Assembly (NCBI RefSeq): GCF_004354045.1
Contig: NZ_SMRT01000004.1
Location: 310,001-374,000, forward strand
Source: Paenibacillus piri
GTDB taxonomy: Bacteria > Bacillota > Bacilli > Paenibacillales > NBRC-103111
Reading direction: 5' to 3'
Length of the DNA: 64,000 bases
The notes beneath the pieces are model-generated. The model was not told the DNA's origin and did no database searches. It was given only the letters and a program-made list of their open reading frames with translations. A program made the position numbers and the translations under genes. Shown piece after piece: positions 47,526 through 55,432 of this stretch (within the stretch, counting starts at the first letter, position 1; every line of letters starts with the position of its first letter).

Positions 47526-49525
47526 ACGCGAACATCCATTCCTCTGTAAGGTTTCGTGCCGTAAACCGCCTTCACATGCGACGCGGCTGGATCCTTCCCC
47601 CCGCTTTCCGTCCCGGTCCCCTGCATGTGCTGGCCTTTTTCCGGATAAGGGCTGCATTTCAATGAAATAAACTGATAACCGATACCTGCAAGTCCGGCCA
47701 TAATTTCTTCCCGCTGCGCTTCGAGCAGCTCCCGGATAAACGGCTGATCGTTCATGACGCGCAGGCTGACAATTTTATCCACAACCTGCACGTCGACCAT
47801 CGTATCCCCGAGCGTTTTCATCTGCAGATCAAATACGAGGCGGCAGTTTTGCGCATCGATCATTCCGCGCGGCCCTTTGCGCGATTGAATATGAATCGCA
47901 GCCGTCTGTTCTCCATTGGCATTCATCAAGGGAACAAACAAGGTCATATGCGTAAACATGGATGTTTTATCGGAATTCAGCAGCAGCTGCTGACCTGTAA
48001 TTTGCTGAACCGTCTGCTGCGCCGCATCTTTCACCGCGGCCGGCACGTCATCGGCCTGCAGCAGCTGGAGCAGCGCGCCTTTTAACGTCTCGGCCGACTT
48101 CTGCTGTTCCATGGACAAGGCGGCAGCAGCATCCTGGCCTGCAGCTGCCGGCGCCCCAATATCGGCCGACCTGCCATGCCCCGGATGATCGGGCAATTTG
48201 CCGATATGCAGCTCGTGCTCGACCCCCAAAGCTTTCATCATTCGCGAAATCCAATGCTCGCCGGTTCCTGCAGACTGGGGGGCGGAACCCGGCTGCTGCG
48301 GCAGCTCGCGTGCGAAGAGCGCGGGGCTGCCGCCATTGCTGTCCGACGCGTCCGGGACAGCGGCTGCCGCTCCGGCGCTCGTCGCTGGAGCGCCGCCAAC
48401 GCTTGCAGCAGCGGGCGCCGGCTGCTGCAGCTGCTGCGCCGCGTCGGCTGCGGGGAGGACAATTCCCTGTCCTCCCGGGCTTGCCGCGGCGGCAGCGGCT
48501 CCGGCGGCGGCTTGTCCCGCCGCCGTTTGCGCAGCTGCGGGCGGACTCGCCGCAGCTGCGCCGGGCGCGCCGGGCGAAGCCGCCGGCGCCGCAGTGCCGG
48601 CAGCGCTTGCGCCGCTGCCGGAAGCATCCGGCGGCGCGGGCATGCCGCCGCCTGTATTTGCGGCGGCAGCCGGACCGCTGCCGCCCGGCGCTGCCGGCGC
48701 GCCCGCTAGCGGCGCGCCCTGGTCCGGCAAGCCGGCTGCGCCGCCGGCTTGCGCCGCTCCTTGGCCGGCGGCCTGGCTGCCGGCCGGTCCTGTCGCCGGC
48801 TGCGCGCCGCCGGCGGCAGCCGCAGGCTCCGGCGGGGGCAGCAGCAGCCCCGCCGATTTCCGCAGCAGCGCGATGACCTGCTTCGCGCTGTTCAAGGCCG
48901 TCCGTGTTGACTCGGACAACACGGGGCTATCGCCCAGCAGCTTGCTCATCTGCGAATCGAGCTGCTGCAGCGATTCATGAAAGGCCGGCCCGGCAACGGC
49001 CTGTTTAACCGCTTGGACGGTATCCGGAGTCAGCGGCAGCCCCTTCTGAAAAGCGACGACAGCAGCCGGCACCCAATCGTCCGTCTGCTGCGAAGCGGCC
49101 GGCAGCTGGGCCTGGAGATGCGTAAAAGCGTGCATCGATTCCTTGGTTAACGGAACGCCCGCTTGATGAAGCGTCTGGACCATTTGCCGGTTTGTCCCGT
49201 TGTCCGGCATGCCGATATTTTTCAGCACCTCGCCCAGCGAATCGTCGGCGATCTGTACCGCTGACGCCTCCAGCGGCTTTAAAAGCACTTGACCGGTCGC
49301 CGTCGTCTCCGGCTGCACCTGCAGCAGCGCAATTTGTCCCGGCTTCAGCGGCGTTTCCAGACGGGCGCGAACCTGCACGCCTCCGATATTCATCAGCGCC
49401 TCCTGATCGGCGATCAGCTGCAGCACCAATCCTTTGACGACTTCCCCCGCTTTAAGCTCCAACGTCTTCGGCTCTGCCGCCTGGACATCGCCGATGAAGC
49501 TGCGTATGAGCCCGCTAATATTCAA
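47522..49525 (-). CDS. Second FliK-like hook-length control protein (YlqG type)
   Basis: About 667 residues: a conserved N-terminal part (about 1-230, with LRSFIGDVQ-like and VKGLVLQLIADQEALMNIGG segments), an extreme Ala/Pro/Gly/Gln-rich region (about 235-415), and a C-terminal FliK-like domain (LVFDLQMKTLGDTMVDVQVV, then FIRELLEAQREEIMAGLAGI). The domain order is that of FliK, but it lies outside the flagellar operon and next to a FlhB C-domain paralogue. The GC content of the middle part is far above the surroundings. The start is one of two adjacent TTG codons after GGAGGTG. Confidence 0.75.
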   Translation of the reverse strand: MNISGLIRSFIGDVQAAEPKTLELKAGEVVKGLVLQLIADQEALMNIGGVQVRARLETPLKPGQIALLQVQPETTATGQVLLKPLEASAVQIADDSLGEVLKNIGMPDNGTNRQMVQTLHQAGVPLTKESMHAFTHLQAQLPAASQQTDDWVPAAVVAFQKGLPLTPDTVQAVKQAVAGPAFHESLQQLDSQMSKLLGDSPVLSESTRTALNSAKQVIALLRKSAGLLLPPPEPAAAAGGAQPATGPAGSQAAGQGAAQAGGAAGLPDQGAPLAGAPAAPGGSGPAAAANTGGGMPAPPDASGSGASAAGTAAPAASPGAPGAAAASPPAAAQTAAGQAAAGAAAAAASPGGQGIVLPAADAAQQLQQPAPAAASVGGAPATSAGAAAAVPDASDSNGGSPALFARELPQQPGSAPQSAGTGEHWISRMMKALGVEHELHIGKLPDHPGHGRSADIGAPAAAGQDAAAALSMEQQKSAETLKGALLQLLQADDVPAAVKDAAQQTVQQITGQQLLLNSDKTSMFTHMTLFVPLMNANGEQTAAIHIQSRKGPRGMIDAQNCRLVFDLQMKTLGDTMVDVQVVDKIVSLRVMNDQPFIRELLEAQREEIMAGLAGIGYQFISLKCSPYPEKGQHMQGTGTESGGKDPAASHVKAVYGTKPYRGMDVRV

Positions 49526-49599
49526 CAACGCACACCTCCGATCTATTCGATAAGTTTATTATCGGCAGTATGAGTGCTACATTTCAGTGCCGCCGCAGG

Positions 49600-50217
49600 T
49601 TAAAACAGCTCCTGCTGTACGGCCTCGACAACTATGTTTTTTAAAAAAGTTTTGCGGTGAAGCGGCGTAGCCCCGAATTGCTGAATTCGTTCGCGGTGAA
49701 GCTTCGTGGCGTAGCCTTTATGTAAAGCAATTCCGTATTCCGGGTAATCCAGTTCCCACTGCAGGCACATGCGGTCGCGGGTTACTTTTGCGACAATGGA
49801 AGCGGCGGCTATCGATTGGCTCAATGCATCGCCGTGTATAACGGCCATCTGCTCGATAGGCATGTCCACTTTCTCCGCATCGACCAGCAAATAATCGGGA
49901 ACGGGTTCCAGCCCCTCCACAGCCCGCTTCATAGCCAGCCGCGCCGCCTGTTTAATATTGATCCGCTCAATTGTCGGCACGTCCGCAATGCCAATACCGA
50001 TAGCGACGGCTTCATCGGATATAAGCTCGAATAATTGCTCCCGCTTTTTCGGGCTAAGCTTTTTCGAATCGTTCACTTCTTCCAGTACAAGACCGGGCGG
50101 TAAAATAACGGCCGCCGCGACCACATCGCCGAACAGGCAGCCCCGTCCCACTTCGTCCACGCCAGCGATGCAGCGCTTTCCTTGGTCCCAAATTGACTGC
50201 TCGTATTCCAACAGCAT
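49600..50217 (-). CDS. rnhB: Ribonuclease HII
   Basis: Removes ribonucleotides from DNA and RNA-DNA hybrids. 205 residues with the acidic active site: Asp-Glu in IAGVDEVGRG, Asp in LLVDAEK, Asp in HGDALSQSIAAAS. The GRG substrate loop is kept but the next residues read CLFGDVV instead of the common PLAGPVV. It lacks the N-terminal extension of about 50 residues found in the B. subtilis protein. ATG after AAAGGA. Confidence 0.95.
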   Translation of the reverse strand: MLLEYEQSIWDQGKRCIAGVDEVGRGCLFGDVVAAAVILPPGLVLEEVNDSKKLSPKKREQLFELISDEAVAIGIGIADVPTIERINIKQAARLAMKRAVEGLEPVPDYLLVDAEKVDMPIEQMAVIHGDALSQSIAAASIVAKVTRDRMCLQWELDYPEYGIALHKGYATKLHRERIQQFGATPLHRKTFLKNIVVEAVQQELF

Positions 50218-50382
50218 ACATATGACTTCCTTTCTTAGCCAAAACAGCCTGCACTGCCCATTATACTAGAAACGGCCGACGCCGAATACGGCCTTGTGCA
50301 AAATTGATCCCGAATCCCTCTGCGCAAAGATCGACATATCGTTTGATTGCGGTAGAGGCTGAAGGAGTCGGGTCTGTTATGA

Positions 50383-50472
50383 GGAGTCGGCTTTATCGAA
50401 GATGGCGTTGAGGTGACGAAGAAAGCTTTTGAGCCGCAGGCGATCATCCCGTTGCAAGGTCGACCGAATTAA
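50383..50472 (+). pseudogene. Possible decayed ORF fragment, perhaps from a transposase
   Basis: On the plus strand, one frame reads GVGFIEDGVEVTKKAFEPQA then IIPLQGRPN and stops; the neighbouring frame upstream (about 50314-50385) reads KLIPNPSAQRSTYRLIAVEA. The composition looks protein-like but the frame is broken and no start is present. The pattern recalls DDE transposases; identification is tentative. The rest of the rbgA-rnhB gap (50218-50473) has only a TATAAT (about 50258) that may serve rnhB. Confidence 0.2.
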
Positions 50473-50473
50473 C

Positions 50474-50501
50474 AAAAAAAGCCACCCCGCAATGGAGTGA
50501 C
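50474..50501 (-). terminator. Terminator after rbgA
   Basis: Minus strand GTCACTCC/GGGGTGGC (two G-T pairs) with a 5-base loop and seven T, starting right after the rbgA stop. Confidence 0.9.
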
Positions 50502-50505
50502 CGAA

Positions 50506-51384
50506 TTATTGGGTTGTCGTTTCATCGGGAGCTTCCAGACTGATTCTCCCCATCTTGCCTGCGCGCAGCTCGCGCAAAATGGTCAAAGACGCCTTATCCA
50601 GATCGACGCGCCCGCCGCTCAGCAGAGCGCCTCTTTTACGTCCTATCGCTTCCATGACCTCGATCACGGCTTCGGTATCGCCCGGATCTTCCGGCAGCTT
50701 CTCGACGCCAAATCGTTCCTGTAGAGACGTTCCATAGTGAGCGCACAAGTAGCGTATCGCATACAATGCAATATCGGCCGTATACAACAGCTCTTCTTTT
50801 ATTGCGCCGGTTACGGCAAGCCGCATCCCGACCTCCTGATCCTCGAACTTGGGCCATAAAATACCCGGCGTATCAAGCAGCTCCATCTCGCTTCCCACTT
50901 TAATCCACTGCTGTCCTTTCGTCACTCCGGGCTTATCTCCGGTGGCCGCAATTTTCCGGCCTGCCAGCCGGTTAATGAGCGTCGATTTGCCGACATTCGG
51001 AATTCCGACAATAAGCGCCCGGACTGCCCGCGGTTTAATCCCTTTGCGCAGCTGCGTTTCAAATTTGGCCGCCATCAGCTGCTTGCAGCGAGCCATAATC
51101 TCCTTCATCTGATTGCCGTTGGCCGCATCGACCGGCAGCGCCTGCAGTCCTTGTCCGGCGAAGTAGGCGACCCACTGTGCCGTTACCTCGGGATCGGCCA
51201 AATCATTTTTGTTCAGCAGCACGAGACGCGGTTTATTTTGCAAAATTTCATCGATCATCGGATTTCTGCTGGAAAGCGGTATTCGTGCATCCAACAGCTC
51301 GATCACGACATCGATCAGTTTCAGCTTGGCCTCAATCTGACGCCTTGCCCTTGTCATGTGACCAGGAAACCATTGAATCGTCAT
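50506..51384 (-). CDS. rbgA: Ribosome biogenesis GTPase RbgA (YlqF)
   Basis: Needed for late assembly of the 50S subunit. 292 residues with a circularly permuted GTPase domain: G4 (LLNKNDL) comes first, then G5 region, G1 ([14 protein letters not shown]) and G3 (DTPGILWP), plus a C-terminal RNA-binding helical domain. [18 protein letters not shown] is the family N-terminus. Start set at ATG 51384, six bases after GAGGTG. Confidence 0.97.
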   Translation of the reverse strand: MTIQWFPGHMTRARRQIEAKLKLIDVVIELLDARIPLSSRNPMIDEILQNKPRLVLLNKNDLADPEVTAQWVAYFAGQGLQALPVDAANGNQMKEIMARCKQLMAAKFETQLRKGIKPRAVRALIVGIPNVGKSTLINRLAGRKIAATGDKPGVTKGQQWIKVGSEMELLDTPGILWPKFEDQEVGMRLAVTGAIKEELLYTADIALYAIRYLCAHYGTSLQERFGVEKLPEDPGDTEAVIEVMEAIGRKRGALLSGGRVDLDKASLTILRELRAGKMGRISLEAPDETTTQ

Positions 51385-51423
51385 TGCGGTCACCTCAATT
51401 TTTCAATCTGTCAAAACTTTGTC

Positions 51424-51996
51424 TTACATATGTATAAAGCTGATTTTATTAAACGGCCAAAAAATCAAATCGGCCCTGCCCACAATTTTATCATATTCGA
51501 TAAACCCGATATCCCGGCTGTCCGCGCTGTTCGAGCGGTTGTCCCCCATGACGAATACCGTTCCGTCGGCAACCGTTTTTTCCGGATAATTTCTTGTATT
51601 ATAAGGTACCCCTTTTTTGGCGGCATCCTCCAGCGCTTGCTTCAGGTAAGGCTCGTCCAGCACTTTGCCGTTCACATACACTTTATCGCCGTCCACCTTC
51701 ACGGTTTCGCCCGGCATCGCAATGACGCGCTTTATGTAATCTTTTTCCTTGGTGGCGTGAAACACGACCACTTCCCCGCGTTCCGGCTTATGCAGCGCAT
51801 AAATGATCTTATTGACTATCAGACGTTCGCCGGTATGAAAATTCGGCTCCATGGACGGCCCTTCCACAATAAACGGGGCAAAAATCAACCAGCGAATAAA
51901 AAATACAAGAGCCGCGGCAATCAGCAGCGCTTTGACCCATTCCCATGCTTCATTTTTGAGCGGATTCGATTTCTCCATGGTTTGTTCCTGCTCCAT
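51424..51996 (-). CDS. lepB: Signal peptidase I
   Basis: Membrane serine protease that removes signal peptides outside the cell membrane. 190 residues: one membrane helix (about 20-40), catalytic Ser in VEGPSMEPNF, catalytic Lys in YIKRVIAMPGE, box D GTVFVMGDNRSNSADSRD. Single-helix form typical of Gram-positive bacteria. Repeat copy B lies 34 bases upstream of its start. Located between rplS and rbgA. Confidence 0.96.
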   Translation of the reverse strand: MEQEQTMEKSNPLKNEAWEWVKALLIAAALVFFIRWLIFAPFIVEGPSMEPNFHTGERLIVNKIIYALHKPERGEVVVFHATKEKDYIKRVIAMPGETVKVDGDKVYVNGKVLDEPYLKQALEDAAKKGVPYNTRNYPEKTVADGTVFVMGDNRSNSADSRDIGFIEYDKIVGRADLIFWPFNKISFIHM

Positions 51997-52027
51997 ATCA
52001 GACCTGCCCTTTCATCGGGATTAGTTG

Positions 52028-52087
52028 CCCAGGATAAACGGCTTCGCCGTCCTTACGGGACGGACGCGTTCGTCACGGTTGGCACAG
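52028..52087 (-). repeat. Dispersed structured intergenic repeat, copy B
   Basis: Shares the first 27 bases with copy A exactly (CCAGGATAAACGGCTTCGCC, then GTCCTTA) and diverges more in the other half. The outer arms are GATAAACG/CGTTCGTC, with imperfect pairing; an extra helix CCGTCC/GGACGG can form. Lies after the rplS terminator and before lepB. Confidence 0.75.
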
Positions 52088-52107
52088 CAAAGTATTTTTT
52101 TCAACCG

Positions 52108-52144
52108 AAAAAAAAACGAAAGGGAGCTTGCTAAACAAGCCCCC
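52108..52144 (-). terminator. Terminator of rplS
   Basis: Minus strand GGGGGCTTG/CAAGCTCCC with a 5-base loop, followed by TTTCG and nine T. Fourteen bases after the rplS stop. Confidence 0.88.
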
Positions 52145-52157
52145 GTTTGTTTTCGTC

Positions 52158-52499
52158 TTAGCGAATCTCTTGAATTCTAGCTGCTTTACCGCGAAGACCG
52201 CGCAAGTAATATAGCTTCGCACGACGAACTTTACCACGGCGAGCCACCTCGAGCTTGTCAATCTTCGGGGAATTTACCGGAAACGTTCTTTCTACGCCTA
52301 CACCGTAAGAAATTTTTCTAACGGTAAAGGTTTCGCTGATTCCGCCTCCGCGGCGTTTGATCACAACACCCTCGAATAGCTGGATCCGTTCACGGGAACC
52401 CTCGATAACTTTCACGTGAACCTTCACCGTATCGCCCGGACGAAACTTAGGCAGATCTTGGCGAAGCTGTTCCTTTGTAATTTCTTGAATTAAACTCAT
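52158..52499 (-). CDS. rplS: 50S ribosomal protein L19
   Basis: Large-subunit protein at the interface with 30S. 113 residues: [20 protein letters not shown], the motif [20 protein letters not shown] and [17 protein letters not shown] are typical. AGGAGG lies 9 bases before the ATG at 52499; the frame is open upstream but that part is leader. Has its own promoter and terminator, so it is monocistronic here, unlike the trmD-rplS arrangement in many Bacilli. Confidence 0.98.
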   Translation of the reverse strand: MSLIQEITKEQLRQDLPKFRPGDTVKVHVKVIEGSRERIQLFEGVVIKRRGGGISETFTVRKISYGVGVERTFPVNSPKIDKLEVARRGKVRRAKLYYLRGLRGKAARIQEIR

Positions 52500-52605
52500 G
52501 TATGACTTCCTCCTTCCACTCAGGTGTTCATTCCGCCCTATGCTGTCAATTCTGCTGATGTTTATGCGTAGAGGACCACCGTAATCGGGCAAAAATGCCA
52601 CAACG
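52500..52605 (-). promoter_or_regulatory. 5' leader of rplS, possible L19 leader
   Basis: About 105 bases between the predicted start site and the ATG. It contains GATTACGGTGGTCCTC and a stretch near the ribosome binding site (GGCGGAATGAACACC) of the kind seen in autoregulatory L19 leaders of Bacilli. I could not confirm the fold without a covariance model. Confidence 0.35.
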
Positions 52606-52611
52606 TTGTAT

Positions 52612-52640
52612 ATAATACCATAAAGGAGGGGCAAATACAA
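52612..52640 (-). promoter_or_regulatory. Sigma-A promoter of rplS
   Basis: Minus strand TTGTAT (52640-52635), 17-base spacer ending TGG, TATTAT (52617-52612): also an extended -10. It lies just downstream of the repeat array. Confidence 0.75.
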
Positions 52641-52644
52641 CATC

Positions 52645-53235
52645 ATTTCCCCCCTCCCAAACACCTCGGGGCTTCCCCACCCAAACCCTCAGGACTTCCC
52701 CTCCCAAACCCTCCCCGCCGGGAGGGCTCCAAAGGGCTGTGCCCTCTGGACTCCCCAGGTTCTCCCTTGATTCGGTTGAGCAGGGAACGCTTTCGTCCCT
52801 ATGGGACACGCTTGGACTTTCCCCACCCAAACCCTCCCCGCCGGGAGGGCTCCAAAGGGCTGTGCCCTCTGGACTCCCATGGTTCTCCCATGATCTGGTT
52901 GAGCGGGGAACGCTTTCGTCCCTGCGGGACACGCTTTACGGTTGATCTCCCTGCTGGTGGAGCGCTTTCGTCCCGTTGGGACACGCTTCACTTTACATCT
53001 CCTGTACGTTGGAGCGCTTTCGTCCCGTTGGGACACGCTTGGATTTTCCCCTCCCAAACCCTCCCCAACGGGAGGGCTCCAAAGGGCTGTGCCCTCTGGA
53101 CTCCCCTGTTCTCCCTTGGCCAGGTTGAGCGGGGACCGCTTTCGTCCCTGCGGGACACGCTTTACGGTTGATCTCCCTGCTGGTGGAGCGCTTTCGTCCC
53201 GTTGGGACACGCTTTACGTTAGATGGGAGCCCGTG
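52645..53235. repeat. Composite hairpin-repeat array between trmD and rplS
   Basis: Two repeat types alternate. Type 1 (26 bp, core GTCCC-nnn-GGGAC flanked by CGCTTTC and ACGCTT) occurs six times: 52788, 52911, 52963, 53015, 53137, 53189. Type 2 (about 57 bp with two hairpins, CCCTCCC/GGGAGGG and TCCAAAGGGC/GCCCTCTGGA) occurs at 52701, 52822 and 53051, with degenerate copies at 52648-52700. A block of 78 bases (52911-52988) is repeated exactly at 53137-53214. ORFs across it are low-complexity and not credible genes. Confidence 0.9.
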
Positions 53236-53403
53236 CTTTTCGATTAAGGAGGTGGGCTATAAACAAGCTTATGGTACAGAAATAGTAAGGCTTGCAACTG
53301 CGGTTTAAGACGGCTGGGGCCATGTATTTGATTTTGTTTCGTACCTTCGATCTCAGATACTTTTACATATAGGGTAGTCACAAATGGGTCAAACCATACA
53401 CTG
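53236..53403. other. Intergenic stretch downstream of trmD
   Basis: About 170 A/T-richer bases between the trmD stop and the repeat array. No terminator, promoter or ORF that I can support. An AAGGAGGTGGG on the plus strand has no suitable start codon near it. Confidence 0.4.
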
Positions 53404-54159
53404 TTATTCGGTCGTATCGGATAAAAGCTCGATTTGTTCCTCCAGCCATCGCTTTTCCTTATCGGACAGGGACACATGCTCCAGCAACTCGGGGCGTTTT
53501 CGCCACGTGCGCCAAATGGCTTGACGTCTGCGCCACTGTTCAATATTGGCGTGGTGGCCGGATAATAAAATTTCGGGCACTTCCCAACCGCGGAATTCCA
53601 CGGGTCTCGTATAATGCGGGTACTCCAGCAGTCCCGTGCTGAATGAATCGGTCACGGCCGACGTTTCGTTGCCGAGCACTCCCGGCAGCAAGCGTACGAC
53701 GCTATCGATCACGACCATCGCAGGCAGCTCGCCGCCGGTCAGCACATAATCGCCGATCGACAGCTCATCCGTTACCAAATGCTCGCGTATACGCTCGTCG
53801 TAGCCCTCGTAATGGCCGCAAATAAAGATAAGATGGTCTTCCTGCGACAGCTCCTCCGCCTTGCGCTGCGAAAACGGCTCGCCCTGCGGGCACATCAATA
53901 TAATGCGCGGCTTGCGGCTCGCGGATAAAGCGCCGGTCAACTCCTCTACCGCCAGAAAAATCGGCTCCGCCTGCAGTACCATGCCGCCTCCGCCGCCGTA
54001 AGGGTAATCGTCAACCGTGTTGTGCTTATTACGGGCAAAGTCGCGGAAATTGACGGTATTCAGCTCGACGAGTCCTTTATCTCGTGCTTTTCCCAAAATA
54101 CTGGCCGAAAATACGCCGTCAAACATCGCCGGAAACAACGTCAGGACATCCACCCGCAT
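53404..54159 (-). CDS. trmD: tRNA (guanine-37-N1)-methyltransferase
   Basis: SPOUT-class enzyme that methylates G37 next to the anticodon and prevents frameshifting. 251 residues: [20 protein letters not shown], the knot region with [41 protein letters not shown], and [21 protein letters not shown] motif ([20 protein letters not shown]). The ATG overlaps the last base of the rimM stop codon. Partner gene order rimM-trmD is conserved. Confidence 0.97.
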   Translation of the reverse strand: MRVDVLTLFPAMFDGVFSASILGKARDKGLVELNTVNFRDFARNKHNTVDDYPYGGGGGMVLQAEPIFLAVEELTGALSASRKPRIILMCPQGEPFSQRKAEELSQEDHLIFICGHYEGYDERIREHLVTDELSIGDYVLTGGELPAMVVIDSVVRLLPGVLGNETSAVTDSFSTGLLEYPHYTRPVEFRGWEVPEILLSGHHANIEQWRRRQAIWRTWRKRPELLEHVSLSDKEKRWLEEQIELLSDTTE

Positions 54160-54680
54160 CAGTCGATTAAACCTTCCATAATATGTACCTTAACTCTTTT
54201 CTCCGCGACATCGACCTCCAGCACAACTTCGTCGATATAAGGAAGGAGGACGGGCCTTCCTTTTTCACGCTCGACAACCCACACATCGTTTGCGCCGGGA
54301 GATAAAATTTCGCTGATCGTACCGAGCTCTTCCCCTTCGTCCGTTATAACGGTACAGCCGATAATTTCATGATGATAAAATTCGTCCTCCGGCAGCTCGA
54401 ATACGTATTTCTCTTCGACCTTCAACAGCCACCCTTTATATTTTTCCACATCATTGATATTATCGAAGCCTTTAAATTTAATGATAAACAGCTTTTTGTG
54501 CTCGCGCGCCGATTCGACAACGACAGGTAAGGTCGCATGCTTCTGAGGATCATAAAAAACGAGCGCACTTCCTTTTGCGAACCGTTCATCGGGAAAATCC
54601 GTTTCCGGAAAAATTTTCAACTCGCCGCGAATGCCTTGGGTATTGACAATTTTACCAACTGTAAACAGTTTATCGCTCAT
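54159..54680 (-). CDS. rimM: 16S rRNA processing protein RimM
   Basis: Assembly factor for the 30S head, binds S19. 173 residues: N-terminal beta barrel ([20 protein letters not shown], the GxxGxxGxxxV-like motif) and C-terminal PRC barrel ([39 protein letters not shown]). Start set at ATG 54680 after GGAGGTG; the 30 residues upstream in frame have no support and cover repeat copy C. Overlaps trmD by one base. Confidence 0.96.
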   Translation of the reverse strand: MSDKLFTVGKIVNTQGIRGELKIFPETDFPDERFAKGSALVFYDPQKHATLPVVVESAREHKKLFIIKFKGFDNINDVEKYKGWLLKVEEKYVFELPEDEFYHHEIIGCTVITDEGEELGTISEILSPGANDVWVVEREKGRPVLLPYIDEVVLEVDVAEKRVKVHIMEGLID

Positions 54681-54721
54681 AAAAGCACCTCCGGCCATTT
54701 GAAAATAGTGAAACGCAGTAC

Positions 54722-54784
54722 AGACAAGGACAAACGGCTCCGCCGTCCTCATGAATGGCGTGTTTGTCAAGGTTGTGCGAAGCC
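54722..54784 (-). repeat. Dispersed structured intergenic repeat, copy C
   Basis: Closest to copy A. Plus-strand arms GACAAAC (54729-54735) and GTTTGTC (54762-54768) are perfectly complementary; compared with copy A both arms differ at the same paired position (T-A changed to C-G). Inner hairpin ACGGC-TCC-GCCGT is kept. Lies after the khpA terminator and ends about 45 bases before rimM. Confidence 0.8.
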
Positions 54785-54811
54785 AGGTATATACCGTTAT
54801 ACTTTGAACTG

Positions 54812-54840
54812 AAGAAAAGAGCTAGGATTTCTCCTAACTC
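54812..54840 (-). terminator. Terminator after khpA
   Basis: Minus strand GAGTTAGGA/TCCTAGCTC with a GAAA loop, one G-T pair, followed by TTTTCTTC. Twelve bases after the khpA stop. Confidence 0.85.
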
Positions 54841-54852
54841 CCATCTTCTTCG

Positions 54853-55083
54853 TTATGAAACAATTTCAACCGAAACCCGTTTGCTTTCTTTCACTGCAGC
54901 CGAGGTGACGACGGTACGAAGCGCTTTGGCAATCCGTCCCTGCTTGCCGATCACTTTCCCGATATCTTCGGGATGAACCGACAGCTTATACGTAATGTCA
55001 CGCTCGTTCTCGTCTACCAAAACATTCACTTCATCGGGATGATCAACCAACGCCTTAGCGATAACGGTTATAAGATCTTTCAT
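54853..55083 (-). CDS. khpA: KH-domain RNA-binding protein KhpA (YlqC)
   Basis: 76 residues, a single KH domain with the GxxG loop in IGKVIGKQGRIAKALRTVVT (about 41-60). In pneumococcus and other Firmicutes KhpA pairs with KhpB/Jag and affects division and RNA levels. Same position after rpsP as B. subtilis ylqC; ylqD, which follows it there, is absent here. 21 bases after rpsP. Confidence 0.95.
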   Translation of the reverse strand: MKDLITVIAKALVDHPDEVNVLVDENERDITYKLSVHPEDIGKVIGKQGRIAKALRTVVTSAAVKESKRVSVEIVS

Positions 55084-55104
55084 AATGCCCTCCGAATCGG
55101 CAGA

Positions 55105-55377
55105 TTACTTTTGCAGCTTGGACTCGTGAAACTTTTTCATGATGCCTGCTTGACTGAACAGATTACGTACGGTATCCGAAGCTTGAGCGCCGGTTTGAAG
55201 CCATTTCAGCGCCTTTTCCTCATCAATATTTACAGCGGCTGGTTGAGCAACCGGGTTGTAAGTACCAATCTCTTCGATAAAGCGACCGTCACGCGGGGAA
55301 CGGGAATCCGAAACCACCACACGGTAAAAAGGAGCTTTGTGAGCACCGATACGCTTAAGACGAATGCGTGTTGCCAT
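55105..55377 (-). CDS. rpsP: 30S ribosomal protein S16
   Basis: 90 residues: [39 protein letters not shown] and a C-terminal basic tail are S16 hallmarks. GGGAGGTG lies before the ATG. Follows ffh by 55 bases in the same transcription unit. Confidence 0.98.
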   Translation of the reverse strand: MATRIRLKRIGAHKAPFYRVVVSDSRSPRDGRFIEEIGTYNPVAQPAAVNIDEEKALKWLQTGAQASDTVRNLFSQAGIMKKFHESKLQK

Positions 55378-55432
55378 TGAAAATCACCTCCCACATAGAA
55401 TAAACTGCTCTATTATTCGTTCCAGTCCGGGA

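Noticed and set aside
48176..48980. Several long plus-strand frames of 129-260 codons
   Set aside because: Antisense to the GC-rich Ala/Pro/Gly region of the FliK-like gene; stop codons are rare there on all frames because of base composition.
52689..53210. 173-codon minus-strand frame and plus-strand frames in the repeat array
   Set aside because: They translate the repeats into recurring low-complexity peptides; no family match and no suitable ribosome binding site.
52788..53214. CRISPR-like pattern: 26-bp palindromic units with 26-bp gaps
   Set aside because: Only some gaps are 26 bp, others are about 97 bp and hold the second repeat type; two gaps are identical and all end alike (GTGGAG/GTTGGAG); no cas genes are near. 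It fits a hairpin-repeat array, not a CRISPR.
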